A stretch of DNA of 64,000 nucleotides, taken from assembly GCA_003482905.1 (NCBI GenBank), contig DMXM01000039.1, positions 1 to 64,000 on the forward strand, given 5' to 3'. Made by a program: the position numbers and the translations under genes. Under the pieces are notes generated by a model. It saw nothing but the letters and a program-made list of their open reading frames with translations. It did not search any database and was not told the DNA's origin. Numbering within the stretch: position 1 is the first letter of the stretch; each line of letters begins with the position of its first letter. Positions 1 to 8,762 of this stretch are shown piece after piece. The DNA is from Elusimicrobiota bacterium. Its GTDB lineage: Bacteria; Elusimicrobiota; Elusimicrobia; Elusimicrobiales; UBA9959.

Positions 1-929
<929 letters not shown>

Positions 930-1258
930 ATCCGTAATTACTAATAGCAAACATCGCTATTAACAATTAGCATTTACGGAGAAGTTCTAATTAGCTCTAT
1001 TACTATTGTTCTAACCAACTTGGTTATCACACCTTAGGTAATTGCTTTTGTGTTTATTACACCATCAACATGTTACGCAGGATAGATCAACAGTTCAGTA
1101 AGGTTTTAAGGCCCTACCTCTTTTGACATCCCCTGTTTCGCACGTTCAGGGTGCCCATTCATACATAATTTTTTAGAGAGCAAACTCTATCCAGTTTTGT
1201 GGAATCCACTCCACTGGTACGAGTCGTTTGTTACAGTCTCGGCTTGTGTACGAGACCG
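930..1258 (-). other. 16S rRNA leader (pre-rRNA spacer) with stem-loop and boxA-like sites
   Basis: This AT-rich non-coding stretch lies between the promoter-proximal start site (about 1259) and the mature 16S 5' end. A stem-loop just outside the mature end pairs TCCGTAA (931-937) with TTACGGA (974-980) and TAATAGC (942-948) with GCTATTA (956-962), a plausible RNase processing structure. On the minus strand a boxA-like sequence TGCTCTCTAAAAA lies near 1169-1182, and a second, GAGCTCTTTAAAAG, near 1424-1438 between the two promoters. BoxA is known to load the Nus antitermination complex on rRNA operons; its role here is inferred. Reading frames at 1197-1415 and 1228-1776 have no start signals or recognisable protein and are rejected. 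Confidence 0.6.
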
Positions 1259-1265
1259 TAAAGAA

Positions 1266-1295
1266 ATATTATCACAAAACTGCGAACCTTGTCAA
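1266..1295 (-). promoter_or_regulatory. rrn promoter, proximal (TTGACA-N18-TAATAT)
   Basis: On the minus strand TTGACA (1290-1295) is followed after 18 bases by TAATAT (1266-1271), with a TG dinucleotide ahead of the -10 and an AAAAATAATA tract just upstream of the -35 that resembles an UP element. Predicted start is about 1259, giving a leader of about 330 bases before the 16S. Both hexamers are close to the sigma70 consensus. Confidence 0.8.
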
Positions 1296-1491
1296 CTATT
1301 ATTTTTCTCGTCGGAGAAAACGGTTTTTGAAGTGTTGCGCTTCAAAACTTTGTTTGTGCCGCATCAAGAACTATGTTCTTCAAGCGGCCAAAACTTTTCG
1401 GTTTTATCGCACTGATGTTTTAACTTTTAAAGAGCTCAAGGTTGCGGTTTCATTTCCCTTTCGGGCGCTGCATGTTTCCGACAACATGTTT

Positions 1492-1521
1492 AGTATAGCA
1501 CAAATAAAAAAATCCTGTCAA
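1492..1521 (-). promoter_or_regulatory. rrn promoter, distal (TTGACA-N18-TATACT)
   Basis: On the minus strand TTGACA (1516-1521), an 18-base spacer and TATACT (1492-1497) preceded by TGC (extended -10) form a near-consensus sigma70 promoter. The bases upstream of the -35 are nearly identical to those of the proximal promoter (about 28 positions around 1291-1318 and 1517-1544), so the two promoters look like a duplication. Tandem strong promoters are typical of rRNA operons. Confidence 0.8.
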
Positions 1522-1612
1522 CAATTATTTTTCACGTCGGAGAACCTCCCGCTTTACGACGGGCCAATTATTTTTCCCCAAAACCGACAAACTCTCCCCC
1601 CTCCGCCCCCTG

Positions 1613-1663
1613 CCCAATTTCGGAGGTTCAACCTCCGTTGGAGGTTGAACCTCCAAAATTGGG
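1613..1663. repeat. Long near-perfect inverted repeat with nested palindromes
   Basis: Two 24-base arms (1613-1636 and 1640-1663) pair at 23 of 24 positions around a three-base loop. Each arm itself contains a smaller palindrome (GGAGGTT next to AACCTCC), so four copies of the same 7-mer are present. Six T residues follow on the plus strand (1665-1670), as in an intrinsic terminator, but no plus-strand gene precedes it. It sits between the rRNA promoters and the GH13 gene and may insulate them, or it may be a REP-like element. The AT tract after it (about 1671-1710) includes TATAAT at 1690-1695 and may supply the GH13 promoter. Confidence 0.7.
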
Positions 1664-1780
1664 ATTTTTTAGGTATATATAAATATATTTATAATTATAT
1701 ATTAATAAAGAATGGCTGGTTGGGGCACGGGGCGGGAGGCGACTTGCCTGAAAAGGCTTTAAGATGCTTTAATTAGCAGC

Positions 1781-3325
1781 ATGAAAATCTGCCTGATAAC
1801 GGCCTTAATAAGCCTGCTGCTGGCGGCAAAACCGGGCGCGCTGCCGGCCGCGCAGCCGGCGCCTGATTTCCGCGACGAGACCATTTATCTGGTAATGACG
1901 GACAGGTTCGTGGACGGGGACCCGGCGAACAATAATATTTACGGCGACGAATATGTGCCCGGCAACCTGCGCTATTACCAGGGCGGGGATTTCAAAGGCC
2001 TAATAGACAACCTGGACCATATAAAGAACATGGGCTTCTCCGCCGTGTGGATAACCCCGCCGGTGATGCAGCCGCCGGGCAGGTACGTGAACTCAGCCGG
2101 CAGTTACGACGCGGCCGGCTACCACGGCTACTGGGCGTGGGACTTCTCCAAAATTGACCCGCATCTGGAGTCGCCCGGGGCCTCCTACAAGGACCTGATA
2201 GACGCGGCGCACACGCGCGGTCTTAAAATAATACAGGACATTGTGCTTAACCACGGCCACGGCGGCGACGTTTCCCCGACGGTAAAGTGGTACGCCCGGC
2301 GCGGCCAGCTTTCCGGGCTTGGCAAAACCTTCGATTATTACGACGACAAAGAAAACTGGTTCAACCACAAGGGCCCGGCGCTGGCGGACCTGCTGGACCT
2401 CAATGACGACAACCCCGAAACGCTGAAATGGTTCACGGAGATCTACCGCGGCTACCAGGCCCTGGGGGTGGACGCTTTCAGGCTGGACACCGTGGGCTGG
2501 ATGAAGCCGGGCTTCTGGCGCAAGTTCACCGCCGCCATGCGCAAGGATAAACATGATCTCTTCATCTTCGGTGAGATCTGGACCAACGACGACTATAAGC
2601 TGCTGGGGAGCTACACCAAACTGGGGCGCGGCGGCCCCATGCGCGCCGGCATGGGCGTGGTGGATATGCCCGGCTCGTCGATGGGCGGCTGGGGGCGGCT
2701 GGAAAAGGTTTTTAAGGGCGGGGATTACGCCGGCGTGGACGAGGTGCTGGCGCACGACGGGGCCTACCGCGACCCCACCTGGCTGGTGACGTACCTCGAC
2801 AACCACGACAAGCCCCGCTTTAACGGCGAGGGCGCCGGCGGCAGCCCGGCCGCGGCGGAGCAGTATTTTGACGCGCTGAATTATTACTTCACGGCGCGCG
2901 GCATCCCCTGCGTCTACTACGGCACGGAAACCATGATGCCCGGCGGCGACGACCCGGACAACAGGCGCATGCTGGGCGCCGACGGCATAAAGAAAGCGGC
3001 TGACAGCCCGGTTTACGCCCACCTGCGCAAGCTCAACGCCATGCGGCGCGCCAGCCCGGCCCTGCAAAAAGGGAAGCAGAAAAGACTTTATACGGCCAGG
3101 GACCAGTACGCCTTCCGGCGGGTTTACAAAGAGAGCGGCGCTTTTGTCTTTCTGAACAAGGCCGACTCCCCCGCGCTGATCAAAACCGCGGGAGTGCCGG
3201 ACGGAAATTACACCGAGCTCTATACCGGCCGGGCCGTGACCGTGAAAGGCGGGGCCGCCGTGGAAGTGCCGGCCCACGGCCTGCGCGTGCTGGCCGGGGG
3301 AAAAGGCCCGGCCCCGGGGAATTGA
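1781..3325 (+). CDS. Secreted GH13 alpha-amylase family protein
   Basis: This 514-residue protein starts with a signal peptide (hydrophobic core about residues 3-16, likely cleavage near AQPAPDF). The catalytic GH13 barrel is complete. Region I is DIVLNH (153-158). The nucleophile Asp236 is in FRLDTV, the acid/base Glu265 in FGEIW, and the stabilising Asp343 in LDNHD. A small beta-sandwich C-terminal domain follows from about residue 425. The family hydrolyses or transglycosylates alpha-1,4-glucans; a secreted form would attack external starch, glycogen or maltodextrin. Exact specificity (amylase versus cyclodextrin-type or maltogenic enzyme) cannot be read from motifs. No convincing Shine-Dalgarno precedes the ATG. 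A GC-rich hairpin overlaps the stop codon. Confidence 0.9.
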   Translation: MKICLITALISLLLAAKPGALPAAQPAPDFRDETIYLVMTDRFVDGDPANNNIYGDEYVPGNLRYYQGGDFKGLIDNLDHIKNMGFSAVWITPPVMQPPGRYVNSAGSYDAAGYHGYWAWDFSKIDPHLESPGASYKDLIDAAHTRGLKIIQDIVLNHGHGGDVSPTVKWYARRGQLSGLGKTFDYYDDKENWFNHKGPALADLLDLNDDNPETLKWFTEIYRGYQALGVDAFRLDTVGWMKPGFWRKFTAAMRKDKHDLFIFGEIWTNDDYKLLGSYTKLGRGGPMRAGMGVVDMPGSSMGGWGRLEKVFKGGDYAGVDEVLAHDGAYRDPTWLVTYLDNHDKPRFNGEGAGGSPAAAEQYFDALNYYFTARGIPCVYYGTETMMPGGDDPDNRRMLGADGIKKAADSPVYAHLRKLNAMRRASPALQKGKQKRLYTARDQYAFRRVYKESGAFVFLNKADSPALIKTAGVPDGNYTELYTGRAVTVKGGAAVEVPAHGLRVLAGGKGPAPGN

Positions 3326-3336
3326 GGCCGGGCCTT
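3303..3336 (+). terminator. GC-rich hairpin at the end of the GH13 gene
   Basis: AAGGCCCGGCC (3303-3313) pairs with GGCCGGGCCTT (3326-3336), with the stop codon in the loop. The following tract is ATTATATAATT rather than a clean run of T, so termination may be partial. TATAAT at 3341-3346 could serve as a -10 for the next gene. Confidence 0.5.
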
Positions 3337-3373
3337 ATTATATAATTCAGTAATCTTTAGTTTAGGAGCAGGC

Positions 3374-4825
3374 ATGAGCATTCACCATAACCAGCCGAAG
3401 GGACTTTTTCTTTTATTCTTTGTGGAAATGTGGGAGCGCTTCTCTTATTACGGCATGAGGGCGCTCCTGGTGCTTTACATGGTGAAGTACCTGATGTTCT
3501 CCACGGAGAAATCCGGGCAGATCTACGGCTGGTACACCGGCATGGTCTATTTTACGCCGCTGCTTGGCGGCTATATAGCGGACCGCTACCTGGGCCAGCG
3601 CAAATCCATAATTGTGGGCGGCACGCTTATGGCGCTGGGGCACTTCGCCATGGCTTTCCCCCCGCTGCCTTTCTTTTTTTCGGCGCTGATACTGCTTATA
3701 ATGGGCAACGGCTTCTTCAAGCCCAATATCTCCACCGTGGTGGGCCAGCTCTACGAAGAGAACGACCCGCGCCGCGACGCCGGCTTTACCATCTTCTACA
3801 TGGGCATCAACCTGGGCGCTTTCTTCTCGCCGCTGGTCTGCGGCACGCTGGGCGAGAAAGTGGGCTGGCACTGGGGCTTTGGCGCCGCCGGCGTTGGCAT
3901 GGTGCTGGGCCTGGTGATGTACCTGTGGGGGCAGAAAGCCCTGCTTGGCGACAAAGGCATGAAGCCGGCCGACCCGAGCGATAAAATATATGTCCCGTTC
4001 GTCCTTATAGGCATAGTGCTGGTCTTCCTTATAGCCAGCGCCTTCCAGTTCAGCGGCTACGACGTGAAAGGGATGATACCCAATTATATATACGCGCTGC
4101 TGGGCGTAGCTATTCTGGCCGCGCTGGCTTACTCTTACGCCGCCAAAACCGACGGCCCCTCCCTTACGCACGTTGAGAAACAGCGCGTGGCCGTTATATT
4201 CATAATGGTATTCTTCAGCATATTCTTCTGGTCGGCTTTCGAGCAGGCCGGCAGCTCCCTGACGCTTTTCGCGGACAGGGAAACCAACCGCGTGATAAGC
4301 CTGTTCGGCTGGAGCTGGGAAATGCCGGCCAGCTATTTCCAGTCCATCAACCCGCTGCTCATATTCATATTCGCCCCGTTCTTCTCCAAGATGTGGGTGA
4401 GCCTGGGCGAGACCGGGAAGGAACCTTCCAGCCCGGTAAAGTTCGTTATCGCCCTGGGGCTGCTGGCCATCGGCTTTGTGGTGATGATAGCCGCGGCCGC
4501 CATGTACCAGCAGAGCGGCCCGGTAAGCGTGATGTGGCTCATCGGCGCTTATTTCTTCCACACCCTGGGCGAGCTGTGCCTGTCCCCCGTCGGCCTGTCG
4601 CTGGTGACCAAGCTGGCCCCGGTGCAGTTCGGTTCGCTGATGATGGGCGTCTGGCTGTTGTCGTCGTTCGCGGCCAACTTCGTGGGCGGCTTCTTCGCCG
4701 GCAACTACGACGCCATGAACCACACGCTGTTCTACATGATCCCCACCGGCACCGCCGTGGGGGCCGCCGCCATACTGCTGGCAATCACCCCCAAGCTGCG
4801 CAAGTGGATGCACGGCACGCATTAA
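3374..4825 (+). CDS. POT/PTR2-family proton-dependent oligopeptide transporter
   Basis: This 483-residue inner-membrane protein of the major facilitator superfamily has about 12-14 hydrophobic segments. The family signature ExxERFSYYG occurs at residues 18-27 (VEMWERFSYYGMRA), where the Glu and Arg couple protons to di- and tripeptide import. The second PTR2 signature FFKPNIST lies near residue 114. The length is typical for DtpT-like members. An AGGAG motif at 3364-3368 stands about 5 bases before the ATG. Together with the several peptidases in the window it suggests growth on peptides. The substrate range is inferred from the family only. Confidence 0.93.
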   Translation: MSIHHNQPKGLFLLFFVEMWERFSYYGMRALLVLYMVKYLMFSTEKSGQIYGWYTGMVYFTPLLGGYIADRYLGQRKSIIVGGTLMALGHFAMAFPPLPFFFSALILLIMGNGFFKPNISTVVGQLYEENDPRRDAGFTIFYMGINLGAFFSPLVCGTLGEKVGWHWGFGAAGVGMVLGLVMYLWGQKALLGDKGMKPADPSDKIYVPFVLIGIVLVFLIASAFQFSGYDVKGMIPNYIYALLGVAILAALAYSYAAKTDGPSLTHVEKQRVAVIFIMVFFSIFFWSAFEQAGSSLTLFADRETNRVISLFGWSWEMPASYFQSINPLLIFIFAPFFSKMWVSLGETGKEPSSPVKFVIALGLLAIGFVVMIAAAAMYQQSGPVSVMWLIGAYFFHTLGELCLSPVGLSLVTKLAPVQFGSLMMGVWLLSSFAANFVGGFFAGNYDAMNHTLFYMIPTGTAVGAAAILLAITPKLRKWMHGTH

Positions 4826-4837
4826 ACCAAACACACT

Positions 4838-4882
4838 CAAATAAAAAACCTCCGGGCTCTGCACCCGGAGGTTTTTTATTTG
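4838..4882. terminator. Bidirectional intrinsic terminator
   Basis: A 19-base arm (4838-4856) pairs perfectly with 4864-4882 around a 7-base loop. Runs of six A before and six T after the GC core (CCTCCGGG/CCCGGAGG) make it work in both directions. It separates the POT gene from the convergent FecR gene. Confidence 0.93.
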
Positions 4883-4894
4883 AGAACTACTACG

Positions 4895-6538
4895 TCAGTT
4901 CAGAACGAAGTTGTCGGCGGTGGTAGTGGCTTCTTTCTTCTGCGTGAGTATCTCAGGCGCGAGCAGCACGTCTATGTTGCGCCCCTGGAACAGGTTGGAA
5001 CCGACCACCAGCTCCAGATTGAAACTTCCCAGCTCGAGAAAGGAATCAGCGGGTGCGTCAGGGTTAAAGGTCGTGCCCATGATCTTCCCCTCGTTGGAAA
5101 CGAGCAGTTTGCGTGAGGAAACTGTAGAGCCATCCTCATACGTGGTAGTTATTAAATAATCCGCCTTGCCCGGCCCGCTCGGATACAGTTCCGTAGTAAT
5201 CGGGTTGATCGTGGCGGAATAATCGGGATCCGACGGGTAAGGACCGCCCCAGAGGCCCGCGTTATCCGTGATATTGGTGCCGCCGTCGGCAACATTCACG
5301 GCATCAGCCGGGTCCAGGGTGGTTTTTTCAAGAACACCTAATACACCTAATCCGTCAACAACTTTCTGTGTAAAGGTGAACTGGCCGGCGCTATAATCCT
5401 GCGTCTGCTGGAACTGTATGCGCTCATCGGAAGCGAGGCCGCCTGTTCCGGCATTAGCAGCCAAGGCCACGCCCGGGCCGGAAAGTATCTGTTTATAGTC
5501 GATAGACCCGGGATAATAGCGTGAACCAACGCCGGCGCCGTAACCGGAGAAGTCTATCAGCGTGGGAGCGGCAAAGTCTATCGTCTCTTTGATGCTGTCG
5601 ACGGTATTGGTCAGATACACCTCAAAATACTTCATCCAGTTAGCGGGGGCTGTGGCTGACATGTACATACCGTCTATTATGCCGCCCACCTGGCTGATGT
5701 CGTCGGGGATCTTGGAGTTGAAGCGCTCTATCAGGTGGCCCCAGTCCAGGCGGTTCTCCTCGGCGCGGTGGGTCAGGAAAAGCAGTTTAAATTCGCTGTC
5801 CGTGGGCCGCAGGAGATATTCCTCAAGGCGCACGCGCTTACCGAAAGCGTCTATTGAATCTTTACCCAGCTGGGCCTCGTTGGCCTTAAGCTCTCGGTTG
5901 CGGAGCTCCTCCAGCATGGTGCGGGTGCGTTCGCGCGCCGTCTCCTGGCGCACGGCCATAGGCCGCGCGGCGCCGCCGGCCCGCTCGTCCTTAAGGGATA
6001 TCCCCTCGGGCTTGGACATGCCGTCCATGCCTATCTTTATGCGCTCCTCGGAGGAAACCACGGCCATCTTGCCCTTGGAGTCGTTAACCTCTACAAGGCC
6101 CTCGGAAACGTTCATCTCCGTTTCGCCCTTCTCCCCCACCTCTATATCGAACTGGGTACCGCGCACGGCGCAGACCGCGGCCGGGGTGCGCACCTCGAAC
6201 CGGCTGGCGAAATAACCCGCCACCACGGCCCGGAGCTTGCCCAATTTAAGCTTGAAGCCCGCCGTTTTTTTGCTGGTATCCTCCACCGCGAAGAGCGTAT
6301 TGTTGCCAAGCTGAAAACGCGAACCGTCGGGGAACACCACCCCGGCCTTGGAATCCTTGGCGGTGCGTATTTCCGCGCCGGCTTTTATTTTAACTCCGGA
6401 AGTCACGTTGACCCACGCTGAAGCCTGGGAAGCGCGGGCCTCCACCGTGCCCTCGGGGATCATAATGATGTCCTGCGTCATGGCGGCGCAGGGGCCCGCC
6501 GCAATTAACAGCACGGTCAACGCGTTAATATATTTCAT
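4895..6538 (-). CDS. Secreted FecR-domain protein
   Basis: This 547-residue protein has a signal peptide (MKYINALTVLLIAAGPCAA). I chose the ATG at 6538, five codons inside the longest frame, because it leaves a GGAG nine bases upstream and a 2-base gap to the previous gene. A FecR domain spans about residues 20-165, with the typical pattern of an induced threshold (IRTAKDSKAGVVFPDGS) and RTPAAVCAVRGTQFDI. A charged, probably helical stretch follows (about 195-270), then a C-terminal half of about 270 residues I do not recognise. No ECF sigma factor is adjacent, so this is probably a periplasmic or surface FecR protein rather than a classical anti-sigma regulator. Its operon partners are a beta-barrel, a PorV-like protein and a giant secreted protein. 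Confidence 0.8.
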   Translation of the reverse strand: MKYINALTVLLIAAGPCAAMTQDIIMIPEGTVEARASQASAWVNVTSGVKIKAGAEIRTAKDSKAGVVFPDGSRFQLGNNTLFAVEDTSKKTAGFKLKLGKLRAVVAGYFASRFEVRTPAAVCAVRGTQFDIEVGEKGETEMNVSEGLVEVNDSKGKMAVVSSEERIKIGMDGMSKPEGISLKDERAGGAARPMAVRQETARERTRTMLEELRNRELKANEAQLGKDSIDAFGKRVRLEEYLLRPTDSEFKLLFLTHRAEENRLDWGHLIERFNSKIPDDISQVGGIIDGMYMSATAPANWMKYFEVYLTNTVDSIKETIDFAAPTLIDFSGYGAGVGSRYYPGSIDYKQILSGPGVALAANAGTGGLASDERIQFQQTQDYSAGQFTFTQKVVDGLGVLGVLEKTTLDPADAVNVADGGTNITDNAGLWGGPYPSDPDYSATINPITTELYPSGPGKADYLITTTYEDGSTVSSRKLLVSNEGKIMGTTFNPDAPADSFLELGSFNLELVVGSNLFQGRNIDVLLAPEILTQKKEATTTADNFVLN

Positions 6539-6540
6539 GG

Positions 6541-7764
6541 TTAAAATCTCCATTCCAGCCCGGCGAAGTACATCGAGCTGTTATAGCTATAGCGGTACAC
6601 CTGCTCGTACCGGTTGTTGGAACGGGAGGCCGACCAGTTGCCCTGCAGTTTGGCGTCCAGGGAAGCCGCTATAGGGTAGGAGGCTTCCGCGTTGAAGCTG
6701 TTGGAATACTGAGCCAGCTTCTTCGAGGTATAGGCCCCGTCGGATTTCTGGGCGAGCCTGTCCGAGTAGCCGCGCACGGCGAACTCGTAAGTGGTGCGCA
6801 GCACCAGGCCCGGTGAGATGAACGTGAACTGGGCGCTGGGTGCCAGGCGCGCCTCGGTGTAGTCGTAAAAGGCCCGCACGTACTTAAGGTGCTTGGGGTC
6901 CGTGTCCAGGTGGTTCTGGTTGGACATCAGGTTGGCCAGGCCCAGGCTTACGCCAAGCACCGGGCGGATACGGCCAAGCGCGTCTATATCGTTATAGCGT
7001 TTGGAAACCCCCAGGTTGAGCGCCTGGTAGGAATCCGACCGCTTGGAGGAAAGATATTTGCCGTCCGAGTTTATAACCTTCTGGTCCTGGTAGCCGATCA
7101 GCGATACGGCGGCGAACAGGTCCGCCTTGACGAAATTTGGCAGATCGAATTCGCTGGCATAGGCCAGCTGGTTGGTAACAGTGTCGAGTATCCTGGTGCC
7201 GGGGTTGGGCGCCGAGAGCTCGGCCCCGTACTCGCTGGCCAGCGACTTGAACCGCGTATAACGGGTGTAATACACGTCCCAGGAGAGCTGGTATATCCAC
7301 GGCGTGGAAAGGCCCAGGCGGGTCTTGCGCTCCAGCGTCAGGCCGGCTTCGTAGCGCATAAAATCGTACAGGCCCTGGCTCCACTTTTCGTCCTTGGTCT
7401 CGCGGAAAAGCTGGTTCTTTACGCCCAGGCGGGGCTTCAGCGAATAGCCGCCCTCGTAACGTTTTATCCACTTGGCGCCGAGGGTGTTGTCCAGGCTCTG
7501 CTGAAAAAGAGTACCGCCGCCGGACAGTTCGTTCACCTGCTTGAAGCCGGTGTAGACCGACCGCAGGCTGGCGTAAAAACCCGAGCTGGCGGAGTAGCTT
7601 TTGGCCAGCTGGGCGTCCAGCACGCCGTAGCCGTTAACGGCCCCTGACTGGCCTTCAAAGAAATACTGGCCCCCGAAAAGGTCCAGCTTTCCCATTAATT
7701 CGAAACCTTTAGCGCCGGCCGAAGCCGGCGCCAAAAGCAGTACCGCTGCTATTATTTTTTTCAA
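6541..7764 (-). CDS. Outer-membrane beta-barrel protein
   Basis: This 407-residue protein has a signal peptide (MKKIIAAVLLLAPASAGA), then alternating aromatic and polar strands, and ends in the aromatic residue pattern GLEWRF typical of BAM substrates. No specific family is recognised. It begins with a TTG codon preceded by GGGAGC, and its stop lies two bases before the FecR gene, so the two are probably co-translated. The strand-rich pattern and terminal Phe are seen in the sequence; pore or channel function is inference. Confidence 0.7.
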   Translation of the reverse strand: MKKIIAAVLLLAPASAGAKGFELMGKLDLFGGQYFFEGQSGAVNGYGVLDAQLAKSYSASSGFYASLRSVYTGFKQVNELSGGGTLFQQSLDNTLGAKWIKRYEGGYSLKPRLGVKNQLFRETKDEKWSQGLYDFMRYEAGLTLERKTRLGLSTPWIYQLSWDVYYTRYTRFKSLASEYGAELSAPNPGTRILDTVTNQLAYASEFDLPNFVKADLFAAVSLIGYQDQKVINSDGKYLSSKRSDSYQALNLGVSKRYNDIDALGRIRPVLGVSLGLANLMSNQNHLDTDPKHLKYVRAFYDYTEARLAPSAQFTFISPGLVLRTTYEFAVRGYSDRLAQKSDGAYTSKKLAQYSNSFNAEASYPIAASLDAKLQGNWSASRSNNRYEQVYRYSYNSSMYFAGLEWRF

Positions 7765-7831
7765 GAGAAGCTCCCGGTGTTTGTGTTAAGCCGTCTGAAG
7801 GGCATAGCCCCCGTTACGGCACAGACAAAGT

Positions 7832-8737
7832 CTAGAAATTAAATCCCAGCGTCATCCTGTGCGTGTCGCCCAGGTCGCCGAAAGGCACGTAGGCGTAATC
7901 CAGGGCGAAGCGGTCGAACTTAAGCCCCAGGCCGGCCCCGAAGCCGGTCAGACCGCCGAGTTTGTCGGCGGAGCGGCCCAGCTGGTAGCCGGCCCGGAAA
8001 GCCAGGCCGCCCTTCAGCGCGTATTCGGCGCCGAGGTCCAGGTAGAAGCGTTCGTCGTTGGCCAGCCAGTCCGCGTCCGCGGCCACGGCCAGTTTGTCGC
8101 CGAAGAACCTGGTGGCCGCGCCGCACTTTAATATGAGCGGCAGTTTATCCGGGCCGATGTTGCCGCCCAGGTTCTGCACCACGAAAGCCGCGGTCCAGGC
8201 GGAGCTGATCTTATAGGTGGAGCCCAGGTCCAGCGCTATAGCTTTGTCGGTCTGGGTGTCCAGTTTCTGCGATATGTACTTGAGGTTGACGCCCAGCGCC
8301 AGGTTGGGGCGCACTTCGGCCCTGGCGTAAGAGAGGCTCACCGCCATATTGTTGTTGCTGAACTTGGAGTCGGCGTTGTCGGTGTCCCCGGCGCGCTTCT
8401 CTATGTCGGCGACGGTCAGGTAATTGACGCCCGCCCCTATCACCCCCGCGCCGTTCTCGAGCGGCGCGGCGTAGCCCAGGTAGCCCTGTGATTCGTCTAT
8501 GAACAGCATGTTGTAGCTGGCGCTCAGGGATCTCTGCTTCAGCCCGGCCAGTTTGCCGGGGTTCCAGTTGGCGGCGTTGGCGCCCTCGGTGAGGACGCTG
8601 GCCGCCGAGCCCAAGGCCAGTTCCCTGGCCCCGACCCCTACTTTAAGGAAGCTGGCGCCGGTAGTGCCGACGCCGGCCGCCTGAAGTCCGCAAGTTCCCA
8701 GCATTAAAGCCGCTGAAAGCCATATTTTATGTTTCAT
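7832..8737 (-). CDS. PorV/PorQ-family outer-membrane protein
   Basis: This 301-residue protein has a signal peptide (about residues 1-20) followed by the characteristic N-terminal block GASFLKVGVGARELALG and NAANWNPGKLAGL of the PorV/PorQ (UPF0164) family. It ends DTHRMTLGFNF, a barrel-like C-terminus. PorV in Bacteroidetes is the outer-membrane carrier that collects type IX secretion substrates; related proteins are common in other phyla where the role is less clear. It sits 25 bases downstream of a giant secreted protein with a FlgD-like C-terminal domain, which fits a cargo and carrier relation. A GAGGAG motif precedes the ATG. Confidence 0.85.
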   Translation of the reverse strand: MKHKIWLSAALMLGTCGLQAAGVGTTGASFLKVGVGARELALGSAASVLTEGANAANWNPGKLAGLKQRSLSASYNMLFIDESQGYLGYAAPLENGAGVIGAGVNYLTVADIEKRAGDTDNADSKFSNNNMAVSLSYARAEVRPNLALGVNLKYISQKLDTQTDKAIALDLGSTYKISSAWTAAFVVQNLGGNIGPDKLPLILKCGAATRFFGDKLAVAADADWLANDERFYLDLGAEYALKGGLAFRAGYQLGRSADKLGGLTGFGAGLGLKFDRFALDYAYVPFGDLGDTHRMTLGFNF

Positions 8738-8762
8738 AGTCTCTCCTCAGTTTTAATCCGGT

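Noticed and set aside
1197..1776. Overlapping plus-strand frames ahead of the GH13 gene (1197-1415, 1228-1776)
   Set aside because: They run through the rRNA promoters and the nested palindrome, have no ribosome binding site and no protein-like composition.
2093..3277. 394-residue antisense frame inside the GH13 gene
   Set aside because: Shadow of a GC-rich coding frame; no start signal and biased composition.
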